A stretch of 5,834 bases of DNA from Acidimicrobiaceae bacterium (GCA_003455715.1 DMQJ01000019.1:1-5834); one strand, 5' to 3'. Positions 1-5,722 are shown, numbered from the stretch's first letter. The notes: generated from the sequence alone by a model not told the origin. Made by a program: numbers and translations.

Positions 1-198
1 GCGAACACCTTGCGCCGGGTCGTCGTCCATGGCGATGACTTCCGAGGCGTGAATCAGCGGTAGGTCGCCACAACCGTCGAGCCCCTCAGGGCCGACCAAC
101 ACCACAGGGATGCCCTGCTCGGCAGCGGCGTGCGCACCAGCGAGAATGTCGCCGGGCGCCCGATCGCCACCCATCGCGTCGACGGCGACGGGCAACAT
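1..198 (-). CDS. plsX: Phosphate acyltransferase PlsX, N-terminal part (runs off the left edge)
   Basis: PlsX converts acyl-ACP and inorganic phosphate into acyl-phosphate, the acyl donor used by PlsY in the first step of phosphatidic acid synthesis; it is a peripheral membrane enzyme. Only the first 66 codons are present. The ATG at 198-196 gives a protein starting MLPVAVDAMGGDRAP, which is the hallmark N-terminus of PlsX (VAVDAMGGD.AP), followed by VVLVGPEG and by MDDDPAQGVR, matching the family's conserved MxDDPxxAxR segment. The start lies 11 nt after the rpmF stop, and the rpmF-plsX pairing is very common in bacteria. No strong Shine-Dalgarno is visible before it (only a weak GTAGG), so translational coupling to rpmF is plausible. 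The C-terminal four fifths of the protein lies outside the window. Confidence 0.95.
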   Translation of the reverse strand, partial: MLPVAVDAMGGDRAPGDILAGAHAAAEQGIPVVLVGPEGLDGCGDLPLIHASEVIAMDDDPAQGVR

Positions 199-209
199 GA
201 ACGGCCTAC

Positions 210-389
210 TCAGGCGACTTCGATGGCGACACGGTCTTTGTACCAGCCGCAGCTGGGGCAGACCGTGTGGGGCAGCTTGGCGGCCGAGCAGCGCGGGCAG
301 ATGCTGCGCGACGGGGCGGCGAGACGCATGTTGGCCGACTTGCGGCTATGGGTCTTCGACTTCGACTTCTTCTTCTTGGGAACAGCCAT
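210..389 (-). CDS. rpmF: 50S ribosomal protein bL32, zinc-binding form
   Basis: bL32 is a small structural protein of the large ribosomal subunit. The 59-residue product starts MAVPKKKKSKSKTHSRKS, the family's basic N-terminus, and then carries a zinc ribbon C-P-R-C, nine residues, C-P-S-C, so this is the cysteine-containing (C+) paralogue. The frame is open a further 13 codons upstream, to 428, but the ATG at 389-387 is preferred because it gives the universal MAVPK start and has GGGAG five bases upstream. It is followed after 11 nt by plsX and preceded by yceD, the classical yceD-rpmF-plsX order. The 82-nt leader between yceD and rpmF contains a perfect inverted repeat, listed separately. 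No cysteine-free L32 copy is in the window, so nothing can be said about zinc-dependent paralogue switching. Confidence 0.97.
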   Translation of the reverse strand: MAVPKKKKSKSKTHSRKSANMRLAAPSRSICPRCSAAKLPHTVCPSCGWYKDRVAIEVA

Positions 390-394
390 GATGA

Positions 395-399
395 CTCCC
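395..399 (-). promoter_or_regulatory. Ribosome binding site of rpmF
   Basis: On the minus strand GGGAG lies five bases before the ATG at 389. It is the best Shine-Dalgarno match near this gene and supports the 59-residue start over the upstream alternative at 428. It can also pair with CTCCC in the 3' arm of the neighbouring inverted repeat (408-424). Confidence 0.65.
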
Positions 400-407
400 G
401 AAACCGG

Positions 408-424
408 CGAGGGAGGCTCCCTCG
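408..424 (-). repeat. Perfect inverted repeat in the rpmF leader
   Basis: The 17 bases CGAGGGAGGCTCCCTCG form two 8-base arms around one central base. In RNA this would be a stem of about seven G/C-rich pairs with a three-base loop, ending about 18 nt before the rpmF start codon. There is no following U-run on the minus strand, so it does not look like an intrinsic terminator. It could be an mRNA processing or stability element, a translational control hairpin, or a protein-binding palindrome. The repeat itself is directly visible; its function is unknown. Confidence 0.6.
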
Positions 425-471
425 GCACACGAGCTTCAAGAGGTTAGCGGCGCGCGAGGCCCGCTTGCTAC

Positions 472-987
472 CTACCCGTCGAGCAGGTCCTTCAGCCCGT
501 CGAGCGCCGCCCAGCGATGGTCGGCCGGCGGGGCAGCGCACGAGCACGCCGTCTCGTTACGGTTCACCCCGCACGTCGGGCACAGGCCGGCACAGTCGGG
601 GCGGCACAGCGGATTGGCAGGGCCGTCGAGCAGCACCACCTCCCGCACCACCGGGCGCAGGTCGAGCTGATCGCCGACGAGTTCGAAGGCGTCGGGGTCT
701 GTGAGCACCTTCTGGTACAGCTCGTGGACCTCGCACGCCAACACGCCGCCGGTGGGCGCGAGGCAGCGCCGGCAGGTTCCGTGCCACGGCACGCGCAACT
801 CACCGTTCACCACGACGCCATCGGAGAGCGACTCGAGGTGGAGCGCCACGGTGACCTCGGCATCGACAGGGAAGCGCTCGTCGCCCTCCACCCCGAGGGC
901 ATCGAGGGGCACGGACACTGCGATGTCTTTCTCGGTACCTGGGCGCCGCAGCAACTCGGCGGCATTGACCACCAACGGATCGGGCAC
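472..987 (-). CDS. yceD: YceD/DUF177 family protein, 23S rRNA accumulation protein
   Basis: The 171-residue product belongs to the DUF177 (YceD) family, small proteins linked to 23S rRNA accumulation or large-subunit maturation in bacteria and plastids; the molecular mechanism is not established. Visible hallmarks are a first cysteine pair C-R-R-C (residues 72-75), the signature PLCRPDCAGLCPTCGVN (about 126-142; C128, C132, C136, C139), then C148 and C150, and the closing HRWAALDGLKDLL. The cysteines suggest metal binding. The start is a GTG at 987-985, three bases after the stop of the upstream coiled-coil gene, with AGGA about ten bases before it; translational coupling is likely. The stop at 472 is followed by the 82-nt rpmF leader. 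Length is normal for the actinobacterial form. A slightly later GTG (codon 6) cannot be excluded as the start. Confidence 0.92.
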   Translation of the reverse strand: MPDPLVVNAAELLRRPGTEKDIAVSVPLDALGVEGDERFPVDAEVTVALHLESLSDGVVVNGELRVPWHGTCRRCLAPTGGVLACEVHELYQKVLTDPDAFELVGDQLDLRPVVREVVLLDGPANPLCRPDCAGLCPTCGVNRNETACSCAAPPADHRWAALDGLKDLLDG

Positions 988-990
988 GGG

Positions 991-1590
991 CTACCGGTCC
1001 TGGTCGAAGAACCCCATGCTGGGGTCTTCCTCGACGAACTCTTCCTGCCGGTGGGCGCCAATGTTGAGGCGCGACCGGCCGGCCTGCACGGTCTTGCTGA
1101 GCTTGTCGAGCAAGATCTCGAAGCTGGCGAGGCGCTGATCGAGGAAGTCTTCGGTCTCGTGGCGCAGGCGACGCGCATCGGCCTCGGCAGCCTCGTTCAC
1201 CTGGCGGGCGCGGGCTTCGGCGGCACGCACCACCTCGGTGCGCTGCACCATGCGCTCGGCCTGCACCCGAGCCGCCTCCAACAGTTCGTCGGCTTCGCGA
1301 CGGGTCTTGGCGACGAACTCCTGGCGTTCCTTGATCATCCACCGGGCATGCCGCATCTCGTCGGGCAGGCGGTGCAGGCTCTCCTCCAGCAACTCGACGA
1401 TTTCGTCGCGGTCGATTCGCGGTGACGACGACAATGGCATCGTGGGGGCCGTGGCGATGATGTCGATGGCCCGACGCAGCAACGCCTCAGAGTCGCCGAC
1501 GTAGCCGTTGGTGGTGCGCACGTACGCGTCGGAGTCGTCGTACTGCTCGTCGTCGTCGTAGTCGTCGTCGTATTGGTCGTCGTAGGTCAT
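991..1590 (-). CDS. SepIVA/DivIVA-like coiled-coil protein with acidic Asp/Tyr N-terminus
   Basis: A 199-residue cytoplasmic-looking protein without signal peptide or membrane segment. Residues 1-23 are very acidic and tyrosine-rich (11 Asp, 5 Tyr). Residues about 33-72 form a short region with LLRRAIDII and IDRDEIVELLEESLHRLP. Residues about 75-170 are a long Ala/Glu/Arg-rich helix typical of a coiled coil (EADELLEAARVQAERMV, EAARRL-type heptads). The end is acidic and aromatic (residues 183-199, ending GFFDQDR). From memory, the segment NEAAEADARRLRHETEDFLD to RSRL resembles the end of mycobacterial SepIVA, a DivIVA-domain protein required for septation and envelope growth, whose gene also lies beside the yceD homologue. 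This copy is shorter than SepIVA, with fewer central repeats. ATG at 1590 has GAGAG eight bases upstream (1599-1603). Assignment to the coiled-coil family is firm; the SepIVA role is inferred. An F-type ATPase b-subunit is unlikely because there is no membrane helix. Confidence 0.65.
   Translation of the reverse strand: MTYDDQYDDDYDDDEQYDDSDAYVRTTNGYVGDSEALLRRAIDIIATAPTMPLSSSPRIDRDEIVELLEESLHRLPDEMRHARWMIKERQEFVAKTRREADELLEAARVQAERMVQRTEVVRAAEARARQVNEAAEADARRLRHETEDFLDQRLASFEILLDKLSKTVQAGRSRLNIGAHRQEEFVEEDPSMGFFDQDR
1531..1587 (-). repeat. Near-triplet repeat encoding the Asp/Tyr tract
   Basis: The plus strand shows runs of TCG triplets interrupted by TAC/TAG/TAT, including GTCGTCGTCGTAGTCGTCG around 1552-1570. 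On the coding strand these are GAC codons broken by TAC and GAG/CAG, so the repeat encodes residues about 2-20 of the coiled-coil protein. Whole-triplet gains or losses would keep the frame, so length variation between strains is possible. Confidence 0.7.
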
Positions 1591-1610
1591 GGAAGTTGCT
1601 CTCGGCTCGT

Positions 1611-2102
1611 TCAGCGTGTGCTCTTGGGCGGGAACAGGCGGGCCAGTTCGGTGGCCACCGGTGCCGGCACGAGCGACGTCACATCGCCACCGTACTGCGC
1701 GATCTCGCGAATGAATCGGCTACTGATGCTCACCAACGCAGGCTTACACGGGAGGTACACGGTGCGCACGCCGCTGACCGCGTGGTTGGTGTGGGCCATC
1801 TGCTGCTCGACCTCGAAGTCGCCCCCGGTGCGCAGACCCTTCACGATGAAGGCTGCCTTCACCTGTTTCACGGCGTCGACCGCGAGCCCTTCGAATGCCA
1901 CCACCTTCACCGAGGGCAGGTAGGAGATGCTGGCACGGATCATCGCCTTGCGTTGCTCGAGATCGAACATGCCGCTGGGCTTGCCGGGGTTGTGCATCAC
2001 TCCGACGATGACCTTGCCGAACAGCGCCACCGATTGCTCGATGACGTCGATGTGGCCAAGGTGCAGCGGATCGAAGCTGCCGGGGTAGAGAACGGTCGCC
2101 AT
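1611..2102 (-). CDS. coaD: Phosphopantetheine adenylyltransferase CoaD
   Basis: CoaD transfers AMP from ATP to 4'-phosphopantetheine, giving dephospho-CoA, the penultimate step of coenzyme A synthesis in the cytosol. The 163-residue product has the complete nucleotidyltransferase signature: LYPGSFDPLHLGH (residues 5-17, containing the HxGH nucleotide-binding motif), KGLRTGGDFEVEQQMAHTN (88-106), and SISSRFIREIA (125-135), the ISSxxxRE element that binds ATP phosphates. The ATG at 2102 is preferred because MATVLYPGSFDP is the usual family beginning; an in-frame GTG four codons earlier (2114) is an alternative. Neither has a clear Shine-Dalgarno, and the rsmD stop is 21 nt upstream of the ATG, so coupling to rsmD is likely. 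rsmD-coaD is one of the most conserved gene pairs in bacteria. Length is normal and no key residue is missing. Confidence 0.97.
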   Translation of the reverse strand: MATVLYPGSFDPLHLGHIDVIEQSVALFGKVIVGVMHNPGKPSGMFDLEQRKAMIRASISYLPSVKVVAFEGLAVDAVKQVKAAFIVKGLRTGGDFEVEQQMAHTNHAVSGVRTVYLPCKPALVSISSRFIREIAQYGGDVTSLVPAPVATELARLFPPKSTR

Positions 2103-2123
2103 GGCGGGCGTCACGCTAGCCGT

Positions 2124-2648
2124 TCAGTCGCCGTCGCGTTCCAGCAGGGTCACCCAGGTGCGGCCGTAGCGACGGCTCCGCTGCTGCACCCAGCCGGGCG
2201 GCGCAGCCACCGGGTCGTCGGCCTCGGCCACCACGAGGCCCACGTCGGCGAGCAGGCCGAGCAACTCTGCCCAACCGTCGAAGGCATAGGGCGGGTCGAT
2301 GAAGGCGATATCGATGTTGCGCATCGCCGGCACCCACGCCATGACGTCGGTGGCATGCACCGTGCTGCGTGGGGCGAGACCCAACGTGTCGATGTTGGTG
2401 CGCAGCGCATGCAGGGCCGACCGGTCGCGCTCGACGAAGGTGCAGTGCTCGGCCCCGCGGCTGAGCGCTTCGATGCCCAACGCGCCCGAACCGGCGAACA
2501 GGTCGGCCACCACGGCGCCCTCCACCACGCCCATGCTGTGGAGAGAGTTGAACACGGCCTGGCGCACCTTGTCGGTGGTGGGGCGCGTGGTGAGGCCCTC
2601 CGGGGCCACCAGCACCCGACCGCCGAACTCGCCCGCAATCACTCGCAT
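2124..2648 (-). CDS. rsmD: 16S rRNA (guanine-966-N2)-methyltransferase RsmD
   Basis: RsmD methylates N2 of G966 in 16S rRNA (E. coli numbering) on an assembling small subunit, using S-adenosylmethionine. The 174-residue product shows MRVIAGEFGGR at the start, RPTTDKVRQAVFNSL (22-36), the SAM-binding motif I DLFAGSGALGIEALSRGA (49-66), the acidic strand end FVERD (71-75) and the catalytic DPPY (118-121). The frame stays open to 2870, but the upstream part is antisense to a separate small gene and does not look like RsmD; MRVIAG is the standard family start, so ATG 2648 is chosen. No Shine-Dalgarno is visible. Because a plus-strand gene starts only 18 nt away, rsmD cannot simply be read through from recG without a transcript antisense to that gene, and it probably has its own promoter (see 2656-2661). 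Confidence 0.96.
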   Translation of the reverse strand: MRVIAGEFGGRVLVAPEGLTTRPTTDKVRQAVFNSLHSMGVVEGAVVADLFAGSGALGIEALSRGAEHCTFVERDRSALHALRTNIDTLGLAPRSTVHATDVMAWVPAMRNIDIAFIDPPYAFDGWAELLGLLADVGLVVAEADDPVAAPPGWVQQRSRRYGRTWVTLLERDGD

Positions 2649-2655
2649 GCAGGCC

Positions 2656-2661
2656 AGACTA
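2656..2661 (-). promoter_or_regulatory. Possible -10 element for a leaderless rsmD transcript
   Basis: TAGTCT on the minus strand fits TAnnnT and sits seven bases before the A of the rsmD ATG. That is the spacing expected if transcription starts at the start codon. Leaderless mRNAs are common in actinobacteria, and rsmD lacks a Shine-Dalgarno. The position where a -35 would lie (about 2679-2684) reads GGGCTC, which is not a match, so this is a weak call. Confidence 0.25.
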
Positions 2662-2666
2662 GGGGC

Positions 2667-2861
2667 GTGCTGGAACCGGAGCCCACCATCGTCTGTGTGG
2701 ATTGTGGTGGCCGTTGCCACCTCCTCACCCCGCCTCGCGAAGACGGCGAGTGGCTGCCTGGCGACATCGTGGCCTACCGCTGCGAAGACTGCCGCGACCG
2801 CTGGGACCTGGTACTGCCCGACGACGATCTTCCCGACGACGCCGACACCACCCACTGGTGA
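2667..2861 (+). CDS. Small zinc-ribbon-like protein, unknown function
   Basis: A 64-residue protein starting at GTG 2667 and ending at TGA 2859-2861, the only plus-strand gene I support. It has two cysteine knuckles, C10-V-D-C13 and C39-E-D-C42, with a further C17-H18, a short hydrophilic linker (TPPREDGEWLPGD) and an acidic tail (residues 52-60, PDDDLPDDAD). This is the layout of a rubredoxin-like or zinc-ribbon fold. I think of small actinobacterial proteins of this type but cannot name a family. Paired CxxC knuckles, coding-like codon choice and exact fit between rsmD and recG argue that it is real. It starts 18 nt from the divergent rsmD and ends 28 nt before the recG stop. AGGGG lies only one base before the GTG, too close for a normal ribosome site, so it may be leaderless. 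The frame is open far upstream (to 1596) but that part is antisense to rsmD and coaD and is not coding. Confidence 0.72.
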   Translation: MLEPEPTIVCVDCGGRCHLLTPPREDGEWLPGDIVAYRCEDCRDRWDLVLPDDDLPDDADTTHW

Positions 2862-2889
2862 CCCGACCACACTGCGTCCAACGTGACGG

Positions 2890-5013
2890 TCAGCTCTTGA
2901 AGAGGAACTCCTCGTCGTCGGCGGTGAACAGAAGGCGCACCTCGTCGAGCAGCAGCGGATGCTGCTCCAGCGTCGGGTCGGGGTCGACCAACTCGAAGGC
3001 CACCGCCCGGGCCTGCTGTACCAGTTCCCGGTCGCGGCGCAGCGACGCCAACTTCAGGTCGCTGCGGCCCTTCTGCGCGGTGTCCATGAGGGTGCCCTCG
3101 CCCCGCAGGTCGAGGTCGACCTCGGCGAGGAAGAAGCCATCGGTGCTCTCCACCAATGCCTCCACCCGCGGGTTCGAGCCTTCGACCTGTTGGGTGACCA
3201 GCCAGCACTCGCTCTCGTGAGCGCCGCGGCCCACCCGACCGCGCAGTTGGTGGAGTTGGGCGATGCCGAACCGGTCGGCGTCGAGGATGACCATCACCGT
3301 CGCGTTGGGCACGTCGACCCCCACCTCGATGACCGTGGTGGCCACCAGCACATCGAGGTCGCCGCGACGAAAGGCGTCCATCACCGCTTCCTTCTCTGAT
3401 GATGGGAGGCGGCCGTGCAACAGGCCCAGGCGAAGGCCCTTCAGCTCATCGTGCACGAGACGCTCGAAGGTCTCCTGGGCACTGGCTACTTCGAGCTTCT
3501 CGCTCTCGTCGATGAGTGGGCACACCACGTAGGCCTGACGTCCCTCCCCCACCTGCTCGCGCACGGTGCCCCACGCCGCCTGCTCCATCATCGGGCCGTT
3601 CGCCCAGTGGGTGCGGATGGGTGTGCGACCGGGTGGCAGCTCGTCGAGCACACTGACGTCGAGATCGCCGTACACCGTCATCGCTGCCGTGCGCGGAATG
3701 GGGGTAGCGGTCATCACCAAGACGTCGGGCACGGTGCCGTCGGCAGCTTTGGCTCGCAGCGCCGCCCGCTGCTCGACGCCGAAGCGATGCTGCTCGTCGA
3801 CCACCACCACGCCGAGACTGTGGAACGACACCGCATCCTGAATGAGCGCGTGGGTGCCGATGACGATGTCGACCGTGCCGTCGGCGAGGCCGGAGAGCAC
3901 GTCGCGACGGTCGCCGCCTGTGACCCGGTTGGTGAGCAACTCCACCCGCAACGGGCGGTCGCCGAAGAGGTTGCCGGGGTCGGGAACGGTGACCCCTTCC
4001 AGCAGCCGCCGAACGCCGGCCGCGTGCTGTTCGGCCAACACCTCGGTGGGCGCCATGAGTGCACTCTGGTGACCGCCCTGCACGCCCATCAACATGGCGC
4101 ACACCGCCACCAGCGTCTTGCCCGCGCCCACGTCGCCCTGCAGCAGCCGGTGCATCGGGTGCGGGGCCGCGAGGTCGACGCTGATCTCCGCGATGGCGCG
4201 CTCTTGCGCCCCGGTGAGCGAGTACGGAAGAGCAGCGCGCAGGCGTGGAACGAGTTCGCCGTCGACCACGTGGACGATGCCACGGGCCTCACGTTCGAGT
4301 GCTCGCTTGCGCATCACCAAAACCGTTTGCACACGAAGCAGTTCGTCGAACGCGAGCCGTCGACGGGCCTCGCTCTTCTCCGCCATCGTCTCGGGCAGGT
4401 GGATCTGGCGGAGCGCCGTGTGCCGATCGAGCAAGCCGTGTCGGGCGAGCACGGCGAGCGGAACCGGGTCGGCGATGCCGCGTGGCTCGCAACGCTGCAA
4501 CGCGTCCTCCACCCACCCGGCGATCTCCCAGGTGTTGAGCTGGGCTTTCTCGCTCTGCGGGTAGATGGGCACGATACGGCCGGTGCGGTCGCCGATGAGG
4601 TCGACGATGGGGTTGGTCATCTGCAGACTGCCGCGGTAGAGCTCGGGCTTTCCGAACAAGGCCACCTGCAGACCCTCCCGGAACTGCTTCTCGCGCCACG
4701 GCTGGTTGAAGAACACCACGTGAAAGCGACCGCTGCCGTCGCCCACCACGGCCTCCACGATGGGTCGTCGGTTGCGACCGATGCGCTTACTCACGCTGCG
4801 CACCGCCACCAGCACCAAGGCTTCGCGCCCGGGCTCCAGGTCGCTCACCCGTGCCTCGTTGGTGCGGTCGACCCACCGACGGGGGTAGGTGGTGAGGAGG
4901 TCGAGCACCGTGTGCACCCCTACCTCGTGCAGCGACGCCAGCTTCTTCTCCCCAACGCCCTTCAAGCGCTCGACCCCAATGCCAGCGAGATCGCGAAGGG
5001 TGAGCTCGCTCAC
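2890..5013 (-). CDS. recG: ATP-dependent DNA helicase RecG
   Basis: RecG is a superfamily 2 double-stranded DNA translocase that reverses stalled replication forks and processes Holliday junctions and R-loops. The 707-residue product is full length. The N-terminal wedge/OB region begins with LKGVGEKKLASL (17-28), a helix-hairpin-helix-like segment, and continues to about residue 155. Helicase motifs follow: Walker A GDVGAGKT (293-300), MAPTEVLAEQH (320-330), the DExH box DEQHRFG (406-412), TATPIPR (435-441), VATTVIEVGVDVPNA (557-571) and QLRGRVGRG (589-597). The translocation-in-RecG (TRG) motif is at about 636-660. The GTG at 5013 (VSELTLRDLAGIG) is chosen although the frame is open to 5358, because the extension overlaps the fakA-like gene in another frame. 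A GGAG 13 nt upstream is far for a ribosome site, and the fakA-like stop is only 10 nt away, suggesting coupling. recG next to a DAK2-type gene is a common actinobacterial and Firmicutes pairing. Confidence 0.97.
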   Translation of the reverse strand: MSELTLRDLAGIGVERLKGVGEKKLASLHEVGVHTVLDLLTTYPRRWVDRTNEARVSDLEPGREALVLVAVRSVSKRIGRNRRPIVEAVVGDGSGRFHVVFFNQPWREKQFREGLQVALFGKPELYRGSLQMTNPIVDLIGDRTGRIVPIYPQSEKAQLNTWEIAGWVEDALQRCEPRGIADPVPLAVLARHGLLDRHTALRQIHLPETMAEKSEARRRLAFDELLRVQTVLVMRKRALEREARGIVHVVDGELVPRLRAALPYSLTGAQERAIAEISVDLAAPHPMHRLLQGDVGAGKTLVAVCAMLMGVQGGHQSALMAPTEVLAEQHAAGVRRLLEGVTVPDPGNLFGDRPLRVELLTNRVTGGDRRDVLSGLADGTVDIVIGTHALIQDAVSFHSLGVVVVDEQHRFGVEQRAALRAKAADGTVPDVLVMTATPIPRTAAMTVYGDLDVSVLDELPPGRTPIRTHWANGPMMEQAAWGTVREQVGEGRQAYVVCPLIDESEKLEVASAQETFERLVHDELKGLRLGLLHGRLPSSEKEAVMDAFRRGDLDVLVATTVIEVGVDVPNATVMVILDADRFGIAQLHQLRGRVGRGAHESECWLVTQQVEGSNPRVEALVESTDGFFLAEVDLDLRGEGTLMDTAQKGRSDLKLASLRRDRELVQQARAVAFELVDPDPTLEQHPLLLDEVRLLFTADDEEFLFKS

Positions 5014-5023
5014 GGCAGCAGGT

Positions 5024-5722
5024 TCACTCCACGCCGAAAAGGTAGGGGTACAGCGGCTGACCACCGCGGTGGACCTCCACCTGCACGTCGGCCCGGTGCT
5101 CGGCCAGCCACGAGTGAATGGCGGCCGAACTGAGCGGAGTGGCATCGGCCCCCTCCACCACGGTGACGATCTCCGCGCTCGAACCCACCAAGTGCTCGAG
5201 GAGCGCAGCGACCGCGCCGTCGAGCGTGGGGGCCACAGCAACGATGCCGTCGCCACGCACGATGCCCATCCAGTCGCCCTCCTGCACCGGCCCGACATCG
5301 GTGTTGGTGCTGCGTACCGCCTGGGTGACCTCGCCGGTGGCCACGCTCTCGGCGGCATCGGCCATCTCTTCGCCGTTGGCCGACGCGTCGGCTTCAGGGT
5401 CGTACACGACGAGCGCTGCCAACGCCTCAGGCATCGAGCGGGTGGGCACCACCACCACGGTCTTCGACGTGAGGGCGTCGAGCTGCTGTGCCACGGGGAT
5501 GATGTTCTTGTTGTTGGGCAGCACCACCACCTGCTGCGCGTTCACCGCTTCCACCGCCGCCAACAGTTCCGCCGTACTGGGGTTGAGCGTCTGCCCACCG
5601 GTGACCACCCCTTGCACACCGAGTTGGCCGAACAGTTCGCTCAGGCCGTCGCCGCTGCTGACCGCCACCACCGCGCACGTGACCGGCGGCAGGCCGGCAC
5701 CCGCACGGGCGGGAACGTGGCC
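5024..5722 (-). CDS. fakA: FakA/YloV-type DAK2 fatty acid kinase, C-terminal part (cut by adapter junction)
   Basis: FakA phosphorylates fatty acids bound to FakB, giving acyl-phosphate for phospholipid synthesis; in actinobacteria this role is inferred from Firmicutes. Only the last 232 residues remain (whole proteins are about 540-560), so the N-terminal DAK2/DhaL kinase domain with its ATP-Mg site is missing. The visible part is the C-terminal domain of this family: VVAVSSGDGLSELF (18-31), GGQTLNPSTAELL (42-54), LPNNKNI (68-74), VVPTRSMPEALAAL (93-106), YDPEAD (109-114), TGEVTQAVR (129-137) and the closing HRGGQPLYPYLFGVE. The frame stays in register up to codon 5720-5722, immediately before the Illumina adapter, so the truncation is an assembly end, not a biological break. 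It is followed after 10 nt by recG. A GTG at 5671 would give a 215-residue frame but is internal, not the start. Confidence 0.9.
   Translation of the reverse strand, partial: GHVPARAGAGLPPVTCAVVAVSSGDGLSELFGQLGVQGVVTGGQTLNPSTAELLAAVEAVNAQQVVVLPNNKNIIPVAQQLDALTSKTVVVVPTRSMPEALAALVVYDPEADASANGEEMADAAESVATGEVTQAVRSTNTDVGPVQEGDWMGIVRGDGIVAVAPTLDGAVAALLEHLVGSSAEIVTVVEGADATPLSSAAIHSWLAEHRADVQVEVHRGGQPLYPYLFGVE

Noticed and set aside
408..424. Intrinsic terminator between yceD and rpmF
   Set aside because: The stem is good but no U-tract follows on the minus strand, and the ribosome site of rpmF lies just downstream; it is kept only as an inverted repeat.
517..1425. 302-codon plus-strand open frame antisense to yceD and the coiled-coil gene
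   Set aside because: It crosses two well-supported minus-strand genes and shows only shadow-frame composition.
2649..2870. 74-codon N-terminal extension of rsmD
   Set aside because: It is antisense to the zinc-ribbon gene and precedes the standard MRVIAG start; it has no RsmD-like features.
2862..2889. Possible bidirectional terminator between the zinc-ribbon gene and recG
   Set aside because: Only a very short palindrome (TGACGGTCA) is nearby, with no stable stem and no T-run, so no terminator can be supported.
3415..5133. 572-codon plus-strand open frame antisense to recG
   Set aside because: It is complementary to a complete RecG with all motifs; its translation is His/Val/Leu/Ala-rich without domains, as expected for a shadow frame in GC-rich DNA.
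5014..5358. 115-codon N-terminal extension of recG
   Set aside because: It overlaps the conserved end of the fakA-like gene in another frame and translates to Arg/Ser/Pro-rich low-complexity sequence; GTG 5013 gives the normal RecG start and length.
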